Below, piece after piece: positions 1-6,849 of a stretch of 24,017 nt of DNA (within the stretch, counting starts at the first letter, position 1; each line of letters begins with the position of its first letter). Below the pieces are notes generated by a model. It ran no database searches. It saw only the letters and a list, made by a program, of their open reading frames with translations, and was not told where the DNA came from. A program made the position numbers and the translations under genes. The stretch is from an uncultured Clostridia bacterium (GTDB lineage Bacteria; Bacillota; Clostridia; Oscillospirales; Acutalibacteraceae): contig CANRAN010000004.1 in NCBI GenBank assembly GCA_947628595.1, forward strand, positions 1 through 24,017. The letters run 5' to 3'.

Positions 1-47
1 CGCAACCAGCTTGGAAGGCTAGTGTTCTACCATTGAACTACACCCGC
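1..47 (-). tRNA. tRNA-Gly(TCC), 5' part, cut by window edge
   Basis: Read on the minus strand, the gene starts at position 47 with GCGGGTG, followed by a D-arm (AGTTCAATGGTAGAAC) and an anticodon loop CTTCCAA, which gives anticodon TCC for glycine. The sequence reaches the window edge in the variable/T-arm region, so the 3' half lies outside. A matching promoter lies just upstream at 66-94. Confidence 0.93.
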
Positions 48-65
48 ATCTCAGCGACGATAATT

Positions 66-94
66 ATAATACCACATCATCCACTAAATGTCAA
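66..94 (-). promoter_or_regulatory. SigA-type promoter of tRNA-Gly
   Basis: On the minus strand there is TTGACA (89-94), a 17-bp spacer and TATTAT (66-71). The predicted start lies about 12 bp before the tRNA. A second -10 choice, TATAAT, sits three bases further downstream with a 20-bp spacer. Confidence 0.8.
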
Positions 95-97
95 TAC

Positions 98-126
98 CTT
101 TTTTTATTTTTTTTCAAAAAATAAAA
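98..126. terminator. AT-only inverted repeat after the methyltransferase gene
   Basis: A T-rich tract followed by an A-rich tract (TTTTTTATTTTTTTT, then CAAAAAATAAAAG) can fold into an A-U hairpin just downstream of the methyltransferase stop codon. It has no GC stem, so it is at best a weak terminator. Confidence 0.25.
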
Positions 127-134
127 GTTTTAAA

Positions 135-908
135 TTACTTCTTATCAGCTGTAAAAAATAAGCGCGGAAATTCAAATATAATTTCTCCGTTATTCCTTAC
201 CTTGTAATGCCTTTGCGTTTCCGACAAAATATCCTTCTCAAACTCCGCAGCGTTCTGCATATCAAGCTGAGCAAGATACGGTCGCAGCCCTGTACCCTTA
301 TACCACTCAATAATGCTATTGTGTGAGGGCATACGGTGCATATATGTTGTTTCCCACATTGAAAAATCCGTTGATATACTGCTAAGTATATCAAAATATT
401 CCTCCGCCGTAAGATTATTTAATTTTCTCGGAGAATCAAACATATTTTTCCATTTGATACTTCCGGCAACATTAGTAATTATCCTATGCATTGGGTGTTT
501 GGTATGTAACGGTATCTGTATGGCAAGAATACCACTGTCATTTAAAATATTCATCATTTTTGTCAGCAAAGACTTATGATCCGGCAGCCACTGAATACAG
601 GCATTGGAAAATACTATATCATATCTCTCTGTGAGATTATCAAAATCCTTATTTGCATCAAATAACATAAACTCTATATCAGGATGATCATTCCGAGCAG
701 ATAAGAGCATATTTTCCGAATTATCAGCTCCAACTACATAACTGTCATAAAATTTGTTTTTTAGCACCCTTGTGCTGTTTCCTATACCACAGCCTATATC
801 TATTATCCTCTGGGAGTTTCTGAATGGTATTGCATTTGCAAGATCCTTAGCAGGAAGTGTTCTTTCATATTCAAATTTTTTATATTGCTGTGCATTCCAA
901 TTTGCCAT
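135..908 (-). CDS. SAM-dependent methyltransferase, trans-aconitate 2-methyltransferase-like
   Basis: The 257-residue protein has a class I methyltransferase fold. Motif I is IIDIGCGIGNSTR at about residues 35-47, an acidic ADNSENML segment follows, and the post-motif segment FSNACIQWLPDH resembles the Tam family signature. Tam enzymes methylate trans-aconitate, a spontaneous by-product of the citrate cycle, and related family members methylate other small carboxylates, so the exact substrate is not certain. The protein has no signal peptide or membrane segment and should be cytosolic. The ATG at 908 has only a weak ribosome binding site (GAGAG about 5 bases upstream, AAAGG further away). It stands alone between tRNA-Gly and the predicted small RNA. 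I see no convincing promoter upstream. Confidence 0.85.
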   Translation of the reverse strand: MANWNAQQYKKFEYERTLPAKDLANAIPFRNSQRIIDIGCGIGNSTRVLKNKFYDSYVVGADNSENMLLSARNDHPDIEFMLFDANKDFDNLTERYDIVFSNACIQWLPDHKSLLTKMMNILNDSGILAIQIPLHTKHPMHRIITNVAGSIKWKNMFDSPRKLNNLTAEEYFDILSSISTDFSMWETTYMHRMPSHNSIIEWYKGTGLRPYLAQLDMQNAAEFEKDILSETQRHYKVRNNGEIIFEFPRLFFTADKK

Positions 909-1088
909 TTAACTCTCAACCTTTCTTAATTTGCAATTTATTTCTTCAAAAAACCTCTACGTAAAAACATTCCGGGCATAAGTCGTGTTTACAAAGTATT
1001 TTTATTTGTCACTATGCACAAAATTACGAGCAAAATTTCTTGAAAAATTTATGTGATAATTATTTTCTATTTTATATGATATTTATGA

Positions 1089-1102
1089 GAAATTGCAATT
1101 TC
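1089..1102. repeat. 14-bp perfect palindrome
   Basis: GAAATTGCAATTTC reads the same on both strands. It lies in the AT-rich gene-free stretch between the methyltransferase gene and the small RNA promoter. It could be a protein binding site; no regulator is known. Confidence 0.3.
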
Positions 1103-1126
1103 ATTATGCTTTTCTAAAGTTATTTA

Positions 1127-1157
1127 CCGCTCAGTATCAAAATAGAGCCGTTCAGTA
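1127..1157. repeat. Direct repeat CCGYTCAGTA spaced by 21 bp
   Basis: CCGCTCAGTA (1127-1136) and CCGTTCAGTA (1148-1157) differ at one base. Their starts are 21 bp apart, two helical turns. They lie about 80-110 bp upstream of the predicted small RNA start, where an activator might bind. The regulatory role is inferred. Confidence 0.3.
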
Positions 1158-1203
1158 ATTAAAAAACCAAAAATGTTTCATTCGTTCTCTGTGTGAAATA
1201 TAC

Positions 1204-1232
1204 TTGTTAAGATGTTATATTTATGATATAAT
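1204..1232 (+). promoter_or_regulatory. SigA-type promoter of the predicted small RNA
   Basis: TTGTTA (1204-1209), a 17-bp spacer and a perfect TATAAT (1227-1232) on the plus strand. The predicted start is near 1239, at the first base of the closing stem of the RNA. No plus-strand coding region follows before the terminator at 1353. Confidence 0.7.
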
Positions 1233-1238
1233 GTACAG

Positions 1239-1390
1239 GGATGCGGACAAAGACTATCGTACTTAAACAACCCTATGCGGTACAGATTTATGTTGATCCA
1301 TAAATTGCTTGTCTGCATCTCCTTTATTAAAATTTATTTCCATACTATACATAAAAGCTCTGCCGCTGAATATGCAGAGCTTTTATTTTT
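1239..1390 (+). ncRNA. Predicted structured small RNA, about 150 nt, class unknown
   Basis: The transcript would start near 1239 and end at the terminator 1353-1390. Its first and last segments pair: 1238-1250 with 1309-1321, 13 bp including two G-U pairs and no mismatch. Inside lie a 7-bp hairpin (1286-1292 with 1299-1305, 6-base loop) and a possible short GTAC/GTAC stem (1259-1262 with 1280-1283), suggesting a three-way junction. No reading frame of note is present. It does not carry the conserved motifs I know for SRP RNA, tmRNA, RNase P RNA, or common riboswitches. The segment 1262-1282 resembles part of the mazF terminator at 11428-11447. Promoter, closed fold and terminator are seen; transcription is inferred. 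Confidence 0.55.
1353..1390. terminator. Bidirectional terminator between small RNA and metY
   Basis: AAAAGCTCTGC (1353-1363) pairs perfectly with GCAGAGCTTTT (1374-1384). On the plus strand TTTTATTTTT follows, and on the minus strand the TTTT side serves metY, whose stop codon lies 10 bp away. Confidence 0.85.
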
Positions 1391-1394
1391 CTGA

Positions 1395-2666
1395 TTACAC
1401 ATTTTCCAAAGCCTGAGCAAGATCCGCAATCAGATCCTCAGCATCCTCAAGACCTACAGAAAGTCTTACAAGGTCTGCTGAAACTCCCGCAGCCTCAAGC
1501 TCTGCATCATTCATTTGTCTGTGTGTTGCGGAAGCAGGATGTAGGACACAGGTTTTGGCATCGGCAACGTGGGTAGCTATTGAGGCGAGCTTAAGTCCTG
1601 CCATAAATTTCTCAGCAGCGGTTCTTCCTCCTGCAACACCGAAGGATACTACTCCGCATGATCCCTTTGGCAGATACTTCCGTGCAAGCTCGTAGTATTT
1701 ATCGCCCTTAAGACCCGCATACCGTACCCATGAAATCTTTGGGTGATTGTTAAGGTATTCCGCTATTTTCTTTGCATTCTCACAATGACGCTCCATGCGC
1801 AGCGGAAGTGTTTCTATTCCGAGTCCGAGGAGGAACGAATTCATCGGTGCAGGTGTAGAACCGAAATCCCTCATAAGCTGAGCCACAGCTTTTGTAATAT
1901 ATGCACCGCCCAATCCAAAGCGTTTTGTATATGTGATACCATGATAACTGTCATCGGGAGTTGTAAGTCCGGGATATTTATCGGCATACTTATCCCAGTC
2001 AAATTTGCCTGAATCAACAATGGCACCGCCCACAGCAGCTGCGTGTCCGTCAAGGTATTTTGTTGTCGAATGTGTAACAATATCAGCCCCCCATTCAAAC
2101 GGGCGGCATCCCCATGGTGTAGCAAAGGTATTATCAACTATAAGCGGTACTCCGTGCGAATGCGCAGCCTTCGCAAATTTTTCAATATCAAGCACTGCAA
2201 GGGCAGGGTTGGCTATTGTTTCTCCGAATACCGCCTTTGTATTCGGCCGGAAAGCCGCATTAAGTTCTTCCTCTGTGCAATCCGGGTCAATGAAAGTAAA
2301 CTCGATACCCATACGCTTCATTGTTACGGCAAATAGGTTATATGTACCTCCATATATTGTCGAAGAGGAGACAACATGATCTCCTGCTGAAGCAATATTG
2401 AATATAGAAAAAAAGGATGCAGCCTGACCTGATGACAGCAGCATTGCCGCCGTACCTCCCTCAAGCTTACATATACGAGCCGCTACCCTATCACTTGTAG
2501 GATTCTGAAGCCTTGTATAAAAGTAGCCTTCGGCCTCAAGGTCAAACAGCTTTCCCATATCCTCACTTGTTTCATAGCGGAATGTGGTAGACTGGATTAT
2601 CGGTATATTCCTCGGTTCACCGTTTTCGGGGCGGTATCCCCCATGTAAACAATCTGTATTGAACAT
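1395..2666 (-). CDS. metY: O-acetylhomoserine aminocarboxypropyltransferase (O-acetylhomoserine sulfhydrylase)
   Basis: The 423-residue protein belongs to the Cys/Met-metabolism PLP enzymes. It makes homocysteine from O-acetylhomoserine and sulfide, feeding methionine synthesis. The PLP lysine is K203 in the motif THSTTKYLDGH, preceded by the aspartate segment IVDNTFATP. The N-terminal FNTDCLHGGYRP and the motif ETIANPALAVLDI are typical of the MetY branch rather than cystathionine gamma-synthase or lyase. I chose the ATG at 2666 because GGAG lies 7 bases upstream; an in-frame start at 2735 would overlap the promoter. The gene appears monocistronic, with promoter 2707-2735 and terminator 1353-1390. 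An inverted repeat over the -35 box may be an operator. Confidence 0.95.
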   Translation of the reverse strand: MFNTDCLHGGYRPENGEPRNIPIIQSTTFRYETSEDMGKLFDLEAEGYFYTRLQNPTSDRVAARICKLEGGTAAMLLSSGQAASFFSIFNIASAGDHVVSSSTIYGGTYNLFAVTMKRMGIEFTFIDPDCTEEELNAAFRPNTKAVFGETIANPALAVLDIEKFAKAAHSHGVPLIVDNTFATPWGCRPFEWGADIVTHSTTKYLDGHAAAVGGAIVDSGKFDWDKYADKYPGLTTPDDSYHGITYTKRFGLGGAYITKAVAQLMRDFGSTPAPMNSFLLGLGIETLPLRMERHCENAKKIAEYLNNHPKISWVRYAGLKGDKYYELARKYLPKGSCGVVSFGVAGGRTAAEKFMAGLKLASIATHVADAKTCVLHPASATHRQMNDAELEAAGVSADLVRLSVGLEDAEDLIADLAQALENV

Positions 2667-2706
2667 TTCTAAGCTCCTTTCAGAATTTAAAATCTTTACA
2701 TCTACA

Positions 2707-2735
2707 ATTCTACATTCTGAACAATATGTTGTCAA
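2707..2735 (-). promoter_or_regulatory. SigA-type promoter of metY
   Basis: TTGACA (2730-2735), a 17-bp spacer and TAGAAT (2707-2712) on the minus strand. The leader would be about 35 nt, too short for an S-box or T-box, so control is more likely at the promoter. Confidence 0.8.
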
Positions 2736-2752
2736 GGTTAAGTTTACAACAT
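2726..2752. promoter_or_regulatory. Possible operator: inverted repeat over the metY -35 box
   Basis: ATGTTGT (2726-2732) and ACAACAT (2746-2752) form a perfect 7-bp inverted repeat with 13 bases between the arms. One arm overlaps the -35 hexamer, a common place for a repressor. The regulator is not known from this window. Confidence 0.35.
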
Positions 2753-2760
2753 TTTGACTA

Positions 2761-2868
2761 CTATAAATTGCAATACCAAACGTCTGTGAAGTCAGTTTTG
2801 TAAGGGACAGTTATTTTAAATTGCTCCTTATAATTCTCGATTTCTTCTGCCACCGCATACGGGAACAT
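2761..2868 (-). pseudogene. Short ORF or gene remnant of unknown function
   Basis: A 35-codon frame beginning MFPYAVAEEIENYKEQ and ending in WYCNL is open on the minus strand. The same frame continues upstream through several stop codons as protein-like sequence (for example SMSMLDEKMIRSENRK and VYWRKIIDKK) to about 3000. A GGAGG at about 2883-2887 has no start codon at the proper distance; an ATA lies there. I do not recognise the family. A decayed gene or a spurious short frame are both possible. No promoter was found. Confidence 0.25.
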
Positions 2869-3166
2869 CTTTTTATCTATGATTTTCCTCCAATAAACTC
2901 CACTATATCATTATTATTTCCTATTTTCAGACCGGATCATTTTCTCGTCCAGCATACTCATGCTTTTATTGACCTACATCGGCACTATACTCTTTCTGGT
3001 CATTTTATTATACAACTCACCCCGATAATTTATATACATAGGTCGAAATAACAATCTCTAAAAAAGCATGAAAATTTTTTATAAAATCCTTATAATTCTT
3101 TTTATATATTGACAGCTTATAATATATTTTATCATGAGAAGATGTGAAAAATCCGGGGGTGAAATT

Positions 3167-3652
3167 ATGATGAAAAAATCATGTATTTCTTTTGAAAATA
3201 AAAAAGGATTTACATTAATTGAGCTTGTAGTTGTTATTGCTATACTTGCTATACTTGCGGCAATCGCAGTTCCCGCTGTAATAAGCATCATTGACTCAGC
3301 AACATCGTCAAGTCTTAAAACCCAGTCAAAATATGTCGATGAAGCCTGTAAGTTCCACTATGCAGGTATAAAGAGCGGAGAAATAAATAGCTCAAACTTT
3401 ACCGCTTCAAAGTCGGGTGATAATATCCCTGTAAAATATGATTCTGCGCTAAACAGAGTTAAGAATGCAAAAAAATGTACTGTTGCGGGTGCGCTTGAGT
3501 ACGGTAAAATGTATGACCTGGTAGGCAAACTTGAACAGTTCGGTTATGATTCCTCAGGAAATATATATGTATTCGGTGAGGATAGCACGATTACCTTGAC
3601 CCAACTCAAGTCTGACGGTTCAGATACATTTACTGTTCTCAATTATCAATAA
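3167..3652 (+). CDS. Prepilin-type N-terminal cleavage/methylation protein (type IV pilin-like or ComGC-like)
   Basis: The 161-residue protein starts with a short basic leader (MMKKSCISFENKKG) followed by FTLIELVVVIAILAILAAIA. This is a classic class III signal: prepilin peptidase cuts after the glycine, phenylalanine becomes the methylated N-terminus, and glutamate 5 is conserved. The hydrophobic helix of about 25 residues anchors the pilin in the membrane before assembly. The remaining 125 residues are a soluble, lysine-rich domain with two cysteines (in EACKFHY and KKCTVAG) that could form a disulfide. The ATG at 3167 follows GGGGGTGA, close to the anti-SD complement; a second ATG directly follows. 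No pilus ATPase, platform protein or peptidase is nearby, so the machinery must be encoded elsewhere. It could act in pili, competence or a pseudopilus. Confidence 0.85.
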   Translation: MMKKSCISFENKKGFTLIELVVVIAILAILAAIAVPAVISIIDSATSSSLKTQSKYVDEACKFHYAGIKSGEINSSNFTASKSGDNIPVKYDSALNRVKNAKKCTVAGALEYGKMYDLVGKLEQFGYDSSGNIYVFGEDSTITLTQLKSDGSDTFTVLNYQ

Positions 3653-3694
3653 GTATTTTTTATATGGATCGTAAATATATAAAAGGTTTATATT

Positions 3695-3732
3695 CCCCCG
3701 AAGATGTCAATAGTATTTTCGGGGGGATTTTT
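3695..3732 (+). terminator. Terminator-like hairpin that contains the ldh ribosome binding site
   Basis: CCCCCGAA (3695-3702) pairs with TTCGGGGG (3718-3725), and ATTTTTAT follows. The G-rich arm is also the only plausible ribosome binding site for the ldh ATG at 3733. The hairpin could end the pilin transcript, control ldh translation, or do both. Confidence 0.7.
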
Positions 3733-4683
3733 ATGGAAAGTATTAACAGTCGAAAAACTGCAATAATAGGCTGCGGATTTGTTGGTTCAGCATCGGCATT
3801 TGCAATAATGCAAAGCGGACTTTTTTCCGAAATGGTTCTCATAGACTCTGATAGGGACAAAGCAGAAGGAGAAGCTCTTGATATAAGCCATGGTCTTCCG
3901 TTTGCAAAGCCAATGCAGATCTATGCAGGTGATTATGATGATATATTTGATGCATCTATAATAATAATTACAGCAGGGGCAGGGCAGAAGCCGGGAGAAA
4001 GCAGACTTGATCTCGCCAAAAAAAATATAAAAATTTTCAAGTCCATTATTCCCGAAATAAGCAAAAGAAATAAATCGGCTATACTTCTTATTGTAGCAAA
4101 TCCTGTGGATATTCTGACATATACCGCAACAAAGCTCAGCGGATATGCCGAAAACAGGGTATTCGGTTCGGGCACTGTGCTCGACAGTGCAAGGCTGAAG
4201 TATCTTCTCGGGGAGCATCTTAACGTGGACAGCAGAAGTGTCCATGCATTTATAATAGGTGAGCATGGTGATAGTGAGATTGCAGCTTGGAGCAGTGCGA
4301 ATGTATCGGGAATACCTATTTATAATTTTTGCGAGATGAGGGGGCACACACAATTTCAAAAGGAAATGAGGCAAATTGCAGAGGATGTTAAAAACAGTGC
4401 ATATGAAATAATAGAAAAAAAGAATGCCACATATTATGGCATTGCGATGTCCGTAAAAAGGATTTGCGAAGCGATTATGCGTGATGAAAAATCAATTTTT
4501 CCCGTATCCTTCATGCATCACGGAAGCTATGGTATCAATGATATTTCTCTCAGTATGCCTGCAATAGTAGGCAAGGACGGCATAGAGGCGGAGGTACCCA
4601 TAAGTCTTAGTGAGGATGAGCAACAATCACTTCAAAAATCGGCAGATGTCCTAAAAGAAGCAATAGAGCAATCATTTTTATAA
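3733..4683 (+). CDS. ldh: L-lactate dehydrogenase
   Basis: The 316-residue enzyme reduces pyruvate to L-lactate with NADH and is usually a cytosolic tetramer of fermentation. The NAD-binding loop is IIGCGFVGSA (residues 11-20), and D38 after the second strand binds the adenosine ribose. The specificity loop AGAGQKPGESR has glutamine at residue 85, as in lactate dehydrogenases; malate dehydrogenases have arginine there. R91 and R154 (DSARLK) are the substrate arginines, and GEHGDSE carries the catalytic H178. Length is normal. The frame is open upstream to 3664, but that part is the hairpin 3695-3725, so the ATG at 3733 is preferred. No separate promoter is clear; transcription may come through from the pilin gene 80 bp upstream. 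Confidence 0.95.
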   Translation: MESINSRKTAIIGCGFVGSASAFAIMQSGLFSEMVLIDSDRDKAEGEALDISHGLPFAKPMQIYAGDYDDIFDASIIIITAGAGQKPGESRLDLAKKNIKIFKSIIPEISKRNKSAILLIVANPVDILTYTATKLSGYAENRVFGSGTVLDSARLKYLLGEHLNVDSRSVHAFIIGEHGDSEIAAWSSANVSGIPIYNFCEMRGHTQFQKEMRQIAEDVKNSAYEIIEKKNATYYGIAMSVKRICEAIMRDEKSIFPVSFMHHGSYGINDISLSMPAIVGKDGIEAEVPISLSEDEQQSLQKSADVLKEAIEQSFL

Positions 4684-4729
4684 ATTTATGGCAAGCGGTA
4701 GAGAAAAATCCGCTTGCCATAAATTTTTT
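4682..4729. terminator. Strong bidirectional terminator between ldh and gatD
   Basis: AAATTTATGGCAAGCGG (4682-4698) pairs with 4710-4726 over 17 bp, with an 11-base loop. A run of six T follows on the plus strand. The two convergent genes end on either side. Confidence 0.9.
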
Positions 4730-5447
4730 ACACTGTTGTCTTTCTTTTGTTTAATTCACTCAATGTCACTTCATATCCCGATTTTTCGAAACCGAGATAT
4801 TTTGTGTTTATATCTGCTTTCCCACTAACAACCAAATTGGCAATATATTCAAGGAAATAAGGATTCTTTATAAGTATTGGTCCTGTGAGGTGTGTTCCAA
4901 ATAAATTATTTATCCTTATTCCCTCTCTATCATCATCCTTCTTGTTTCCAAGCCCCATTAATACCTCGGACATCGGAGTATCAATACCGAAAATTTCACT
5001 GCATTTATTGATAAATCCAACCAATTCTCTGTCCAAAAAATCAGCCTTTAATATAGCATCCGAGGTTGTTCGTATTTTATTTTGCTCCCTTACGGTAAAA
5101 TCAGTTATACCAATACCATCAAATTCCGCACCGCTCGCATCGGTTATTTTTTCTCCAAGCATTTCGAAAGAATTACCTGTCATAAGGATAACTCCGCCAT
5201 TATCTATGTACGACTTCAGCGTTACCGTATATTTACGAAAATCCTCAAGTACGACCTTTTGATTTTTTTCCGTGCCTGAGCCTACATATATGAAAGCATA
5301 ATCCGAAAGTTCAGCATTGTCGCCAATAGAAATCCTATCAGTCTGACATTCAACTCCGCTTTTTTGGAGGATTCTATCCATTGCAGATATATTGGCATAT
5401 TCGCCGTATAAATTCATTATGTCATAATATAAATGAAGTATTTTCAT
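4728..5447 (-). CDS. gatD: GatD-like glutamine amidotransferase subunit of lipid II isoglutaminyl synthase, catalytic residues not seen
   Basis: In the MurT/GatD complex, GatD releases ammonia from glutamine and MurT uses it to amidate the D-glutamate of lipid II. This 239-residue protein has the right length and family features: HLYYDIMNLYGEYANI at the N-terminus, FDGIGITDF in the middle, and FGTHLTGPILIKNP near the C-terminus. At the nucleophile elbow, where family members have a Cys-Gly-Gly segment before the LG pair, this protein reads MTGNSFEMLGE (89-99): glycine 91 stands where cysteine is expected. The catalytic histidine of the LHGP motif is replaced by threonine (LTGP). The ATG at 5447 has a good AAGGAGG site and lies 11 bp after murT. 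It may be a non-hydrolysing partner, or the enzyme may use free ammonia. The family call is firm, the loss of activity is inferred. Confidence 0.85.
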   Translation of the reverse strand: MKILHLYYDIMNLYGEYANISAMDRILQKSGVECQTDRISIGDNAELSDYAFIYVGSGTEKNQKVVLEDFRKYTVTLKSYIDNGGVILMTGNSFEMLGEKITDASGAEFDGIGITDFTVREQNKIRTTSDAILKADFLDRELVGFINKCSEIFGIDTPMSEVLMGLGNKKDDDREGIRINNLFGTHLTGPILIKNPYFLEYIANLVVSGKADINTKYLGFEKSGYEVTLSELNKRKTTV

Positions 5448-5458
5448 AGCTGTCCTCC

Positions 5459-6775
5459 TTAAAGTAAGGTAAGGAATTTATTTTTATCCGAAAAGCAGGT
5501 TATTGTATAAATATATTCCTCTCTGTCGCTGTTCAAAAAATCATAAGCCTTTTTAATATCATCAAATATTTTTATTTTTTCCTCGGGTATATCTGTATAG
5601 CTGAACCGAACTGCAAGATCATTACAGTATTTTCCCGAAAGAACTATCTTATGGACATTCTCACAGTTAAGCATATCGAAATTAATATCCCAAAGCCACG
5701 AAACATCACTTGTAAAATATTTTCTGCTCACCGCATCAACAATAAACATTACATCACAGCCGCCCTTTTCAGAGGCTGCAAGCTTTATTGACTGGTCATA
5801 GGATATACTGTTTTCATGCTTGGCAGTAAGTAATGTGCCGTGCCGCTTTCCTATTGTAAAATTAACCACTCTGCCGTTTTTCATAACATAATCACTCAAA
5901 TTTTCAGCAATTTCCTCATCATCAATCCCTACAACGGATGAAACCGTAAAAGCGGCAAGAATATTATATATATTATAAAGTGATTTAAGTGCAAGTGAAA
6001 TATTATATTTTCCGTTTATTACTGATAGACCCTTTTCAAGATCCACGGAGGTTACCGCATAATCGGTATCATGTCTTTCATAACCGCAGCTTATACATTT
6101 AAAATGCCCTATATGTGCATAATGTCTGCTGCTGTACCGCATAAATTTCTTACATTTAGGGCAATATACGCCGTCGTCATATTTTCCTGTACATTCCACG
6201 GTATCGCTGTCAAGCTTATCCGCACCGAACCAAATTACATTATCCCTCCCTTCACCAAAAAGTGATACAAGAGGATCATCTGCATTAAGTATAAGTGTTG
6301 TATCATCCTTTATACTTTCAGAAATGGCATCTGCTACCCACTCGGGGTGTCCGTTTCTTGTAAGTTGGTCACGGTACAGATTTGTTATAACATAATGTGT
6401 CGGTGTAATATGCTTAAAGGTATAACGTGCAAACCTTTCATCGCTTTCGATAAGAAGAATATCACTTTTCACCTTTCCTGTCATTGTAGAATTAGCAAGC
6501 ACCAATGTAGTGACTCCCTCTATCTGATTGGATCCCTCTTTGTTCCATGCCACGGATTTACCGTTCCCGGTAAGTACGTGTGCTATCATTTCCACCGTTG
6601 AGGTTTTTCCGTTACTCCCCGTAACGGCTATGATATATTCCGGCAGCCTTACTCTATCAAGTATATCCGGACACAGTCTGAGCGCAATTTTTCCCGGAAG
6701 GCTGCTGCCCTTTCCAATAAGCTTGCCCACAAAGTGAAGAAGCTTACATATTAATATGGTTAAAAATAATTTCAT
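5459..6775 (-). CDS. murT: Lipid II isoglutaminyl synthase, Mur ligase subunit
   Basis: The 438-residue protein is a Mur ligase-like ATPase that amidates the alpha-carboxyl of D-glutamate in lipid II at the inner face of the membrane. The ATP loop is TGSNGKTST (residues 52-60). A four-cysteine zinc ribbon (C205, C208, C227, C230) sits in the central domain and is a hallmark of MurT. The motif NLYRDQLTR (132-140) and the C-terminal DUF1727 region are also as expected. A hydrophobic N-terminal stretch (MKLFLTILICKLLHFVGKLI) is common in MurT. I chose ATG 6775 because AAGGAG lies 6-7 bases upstream; the frame is open to 6799. It forms an operon with gatD (11 bp gap) from the promoter at 6804-6832. 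Confidence 0.93.
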   Translation of the reverse strand: MKLFLTILICKLLHFVGKLIGKGSSLPGKIALRLCPDILDRVRLPEYIIAVTGSNGKTSTVEMIAHVLTGNGKSVAWNKEGSNQIEGVTTLVLANSTMTGKVKSDILLIESDERFARYTFKHITPTHYVITNLYRDQLTRNGHPEWVADAISESIKDDTTLILNADDPLVSLFGEGRDNVIWFGADKLDSDTVECTGKYDDGVYCPKCKKFMRYSSRHYAHIGHFKCISCGYERHDTDYAVTSVDLEKGLSVINGKYNISLALKSLYNIYNILAAFTVSSVVGIDDEEIAENLSDYVMKNGRVVNFTIGKRHGTLLTAKHENSISYDQSIKLAASEKGGCDVMFIVDAVSRKYFTSDVSWLWDINFDMLNCENVHKIVLSGKYCNDLAVRFSYTDIPEEKIKIFDDIKKAYDFLNSDREEYIYTITCFSDKNKFLTLL

Positions 6776-6803
6776 GGCTATTCTCCTTTTTAACGACACA
6801 ATT

Positions 6804-6832
6804 ATTATAAGCTAAAATTCTGTTTTTTTCAA
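6804..6832 (-). promoter_or_regulatory. SigA-type promoter of murT-gatD
   Basis: TTGAAA (6827-6832), a 17-bp spacer and TATAAT (6804-6809) on the minus strand, about 28 bp upstream of the murT start codon. The older pnuC promoter at 7129-7157 could also read through. Confidence 0.75.
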
Positions 6833-6849
6833 GCAAAACGTCTGACACT

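Noticed and set aside
1743..2379. Several open frames antisense to metY
   Set aside because: They lie wholly inside the well-supported metY gene, lack ribosome binding sites and match no known family.
3664..3732. Upstream extension of ldh by 23 codons
   Set aside because: The extension would translate the hairpin 3695-3725 and has no ribosome binding site; family alignment starts at the ATG at 3733.
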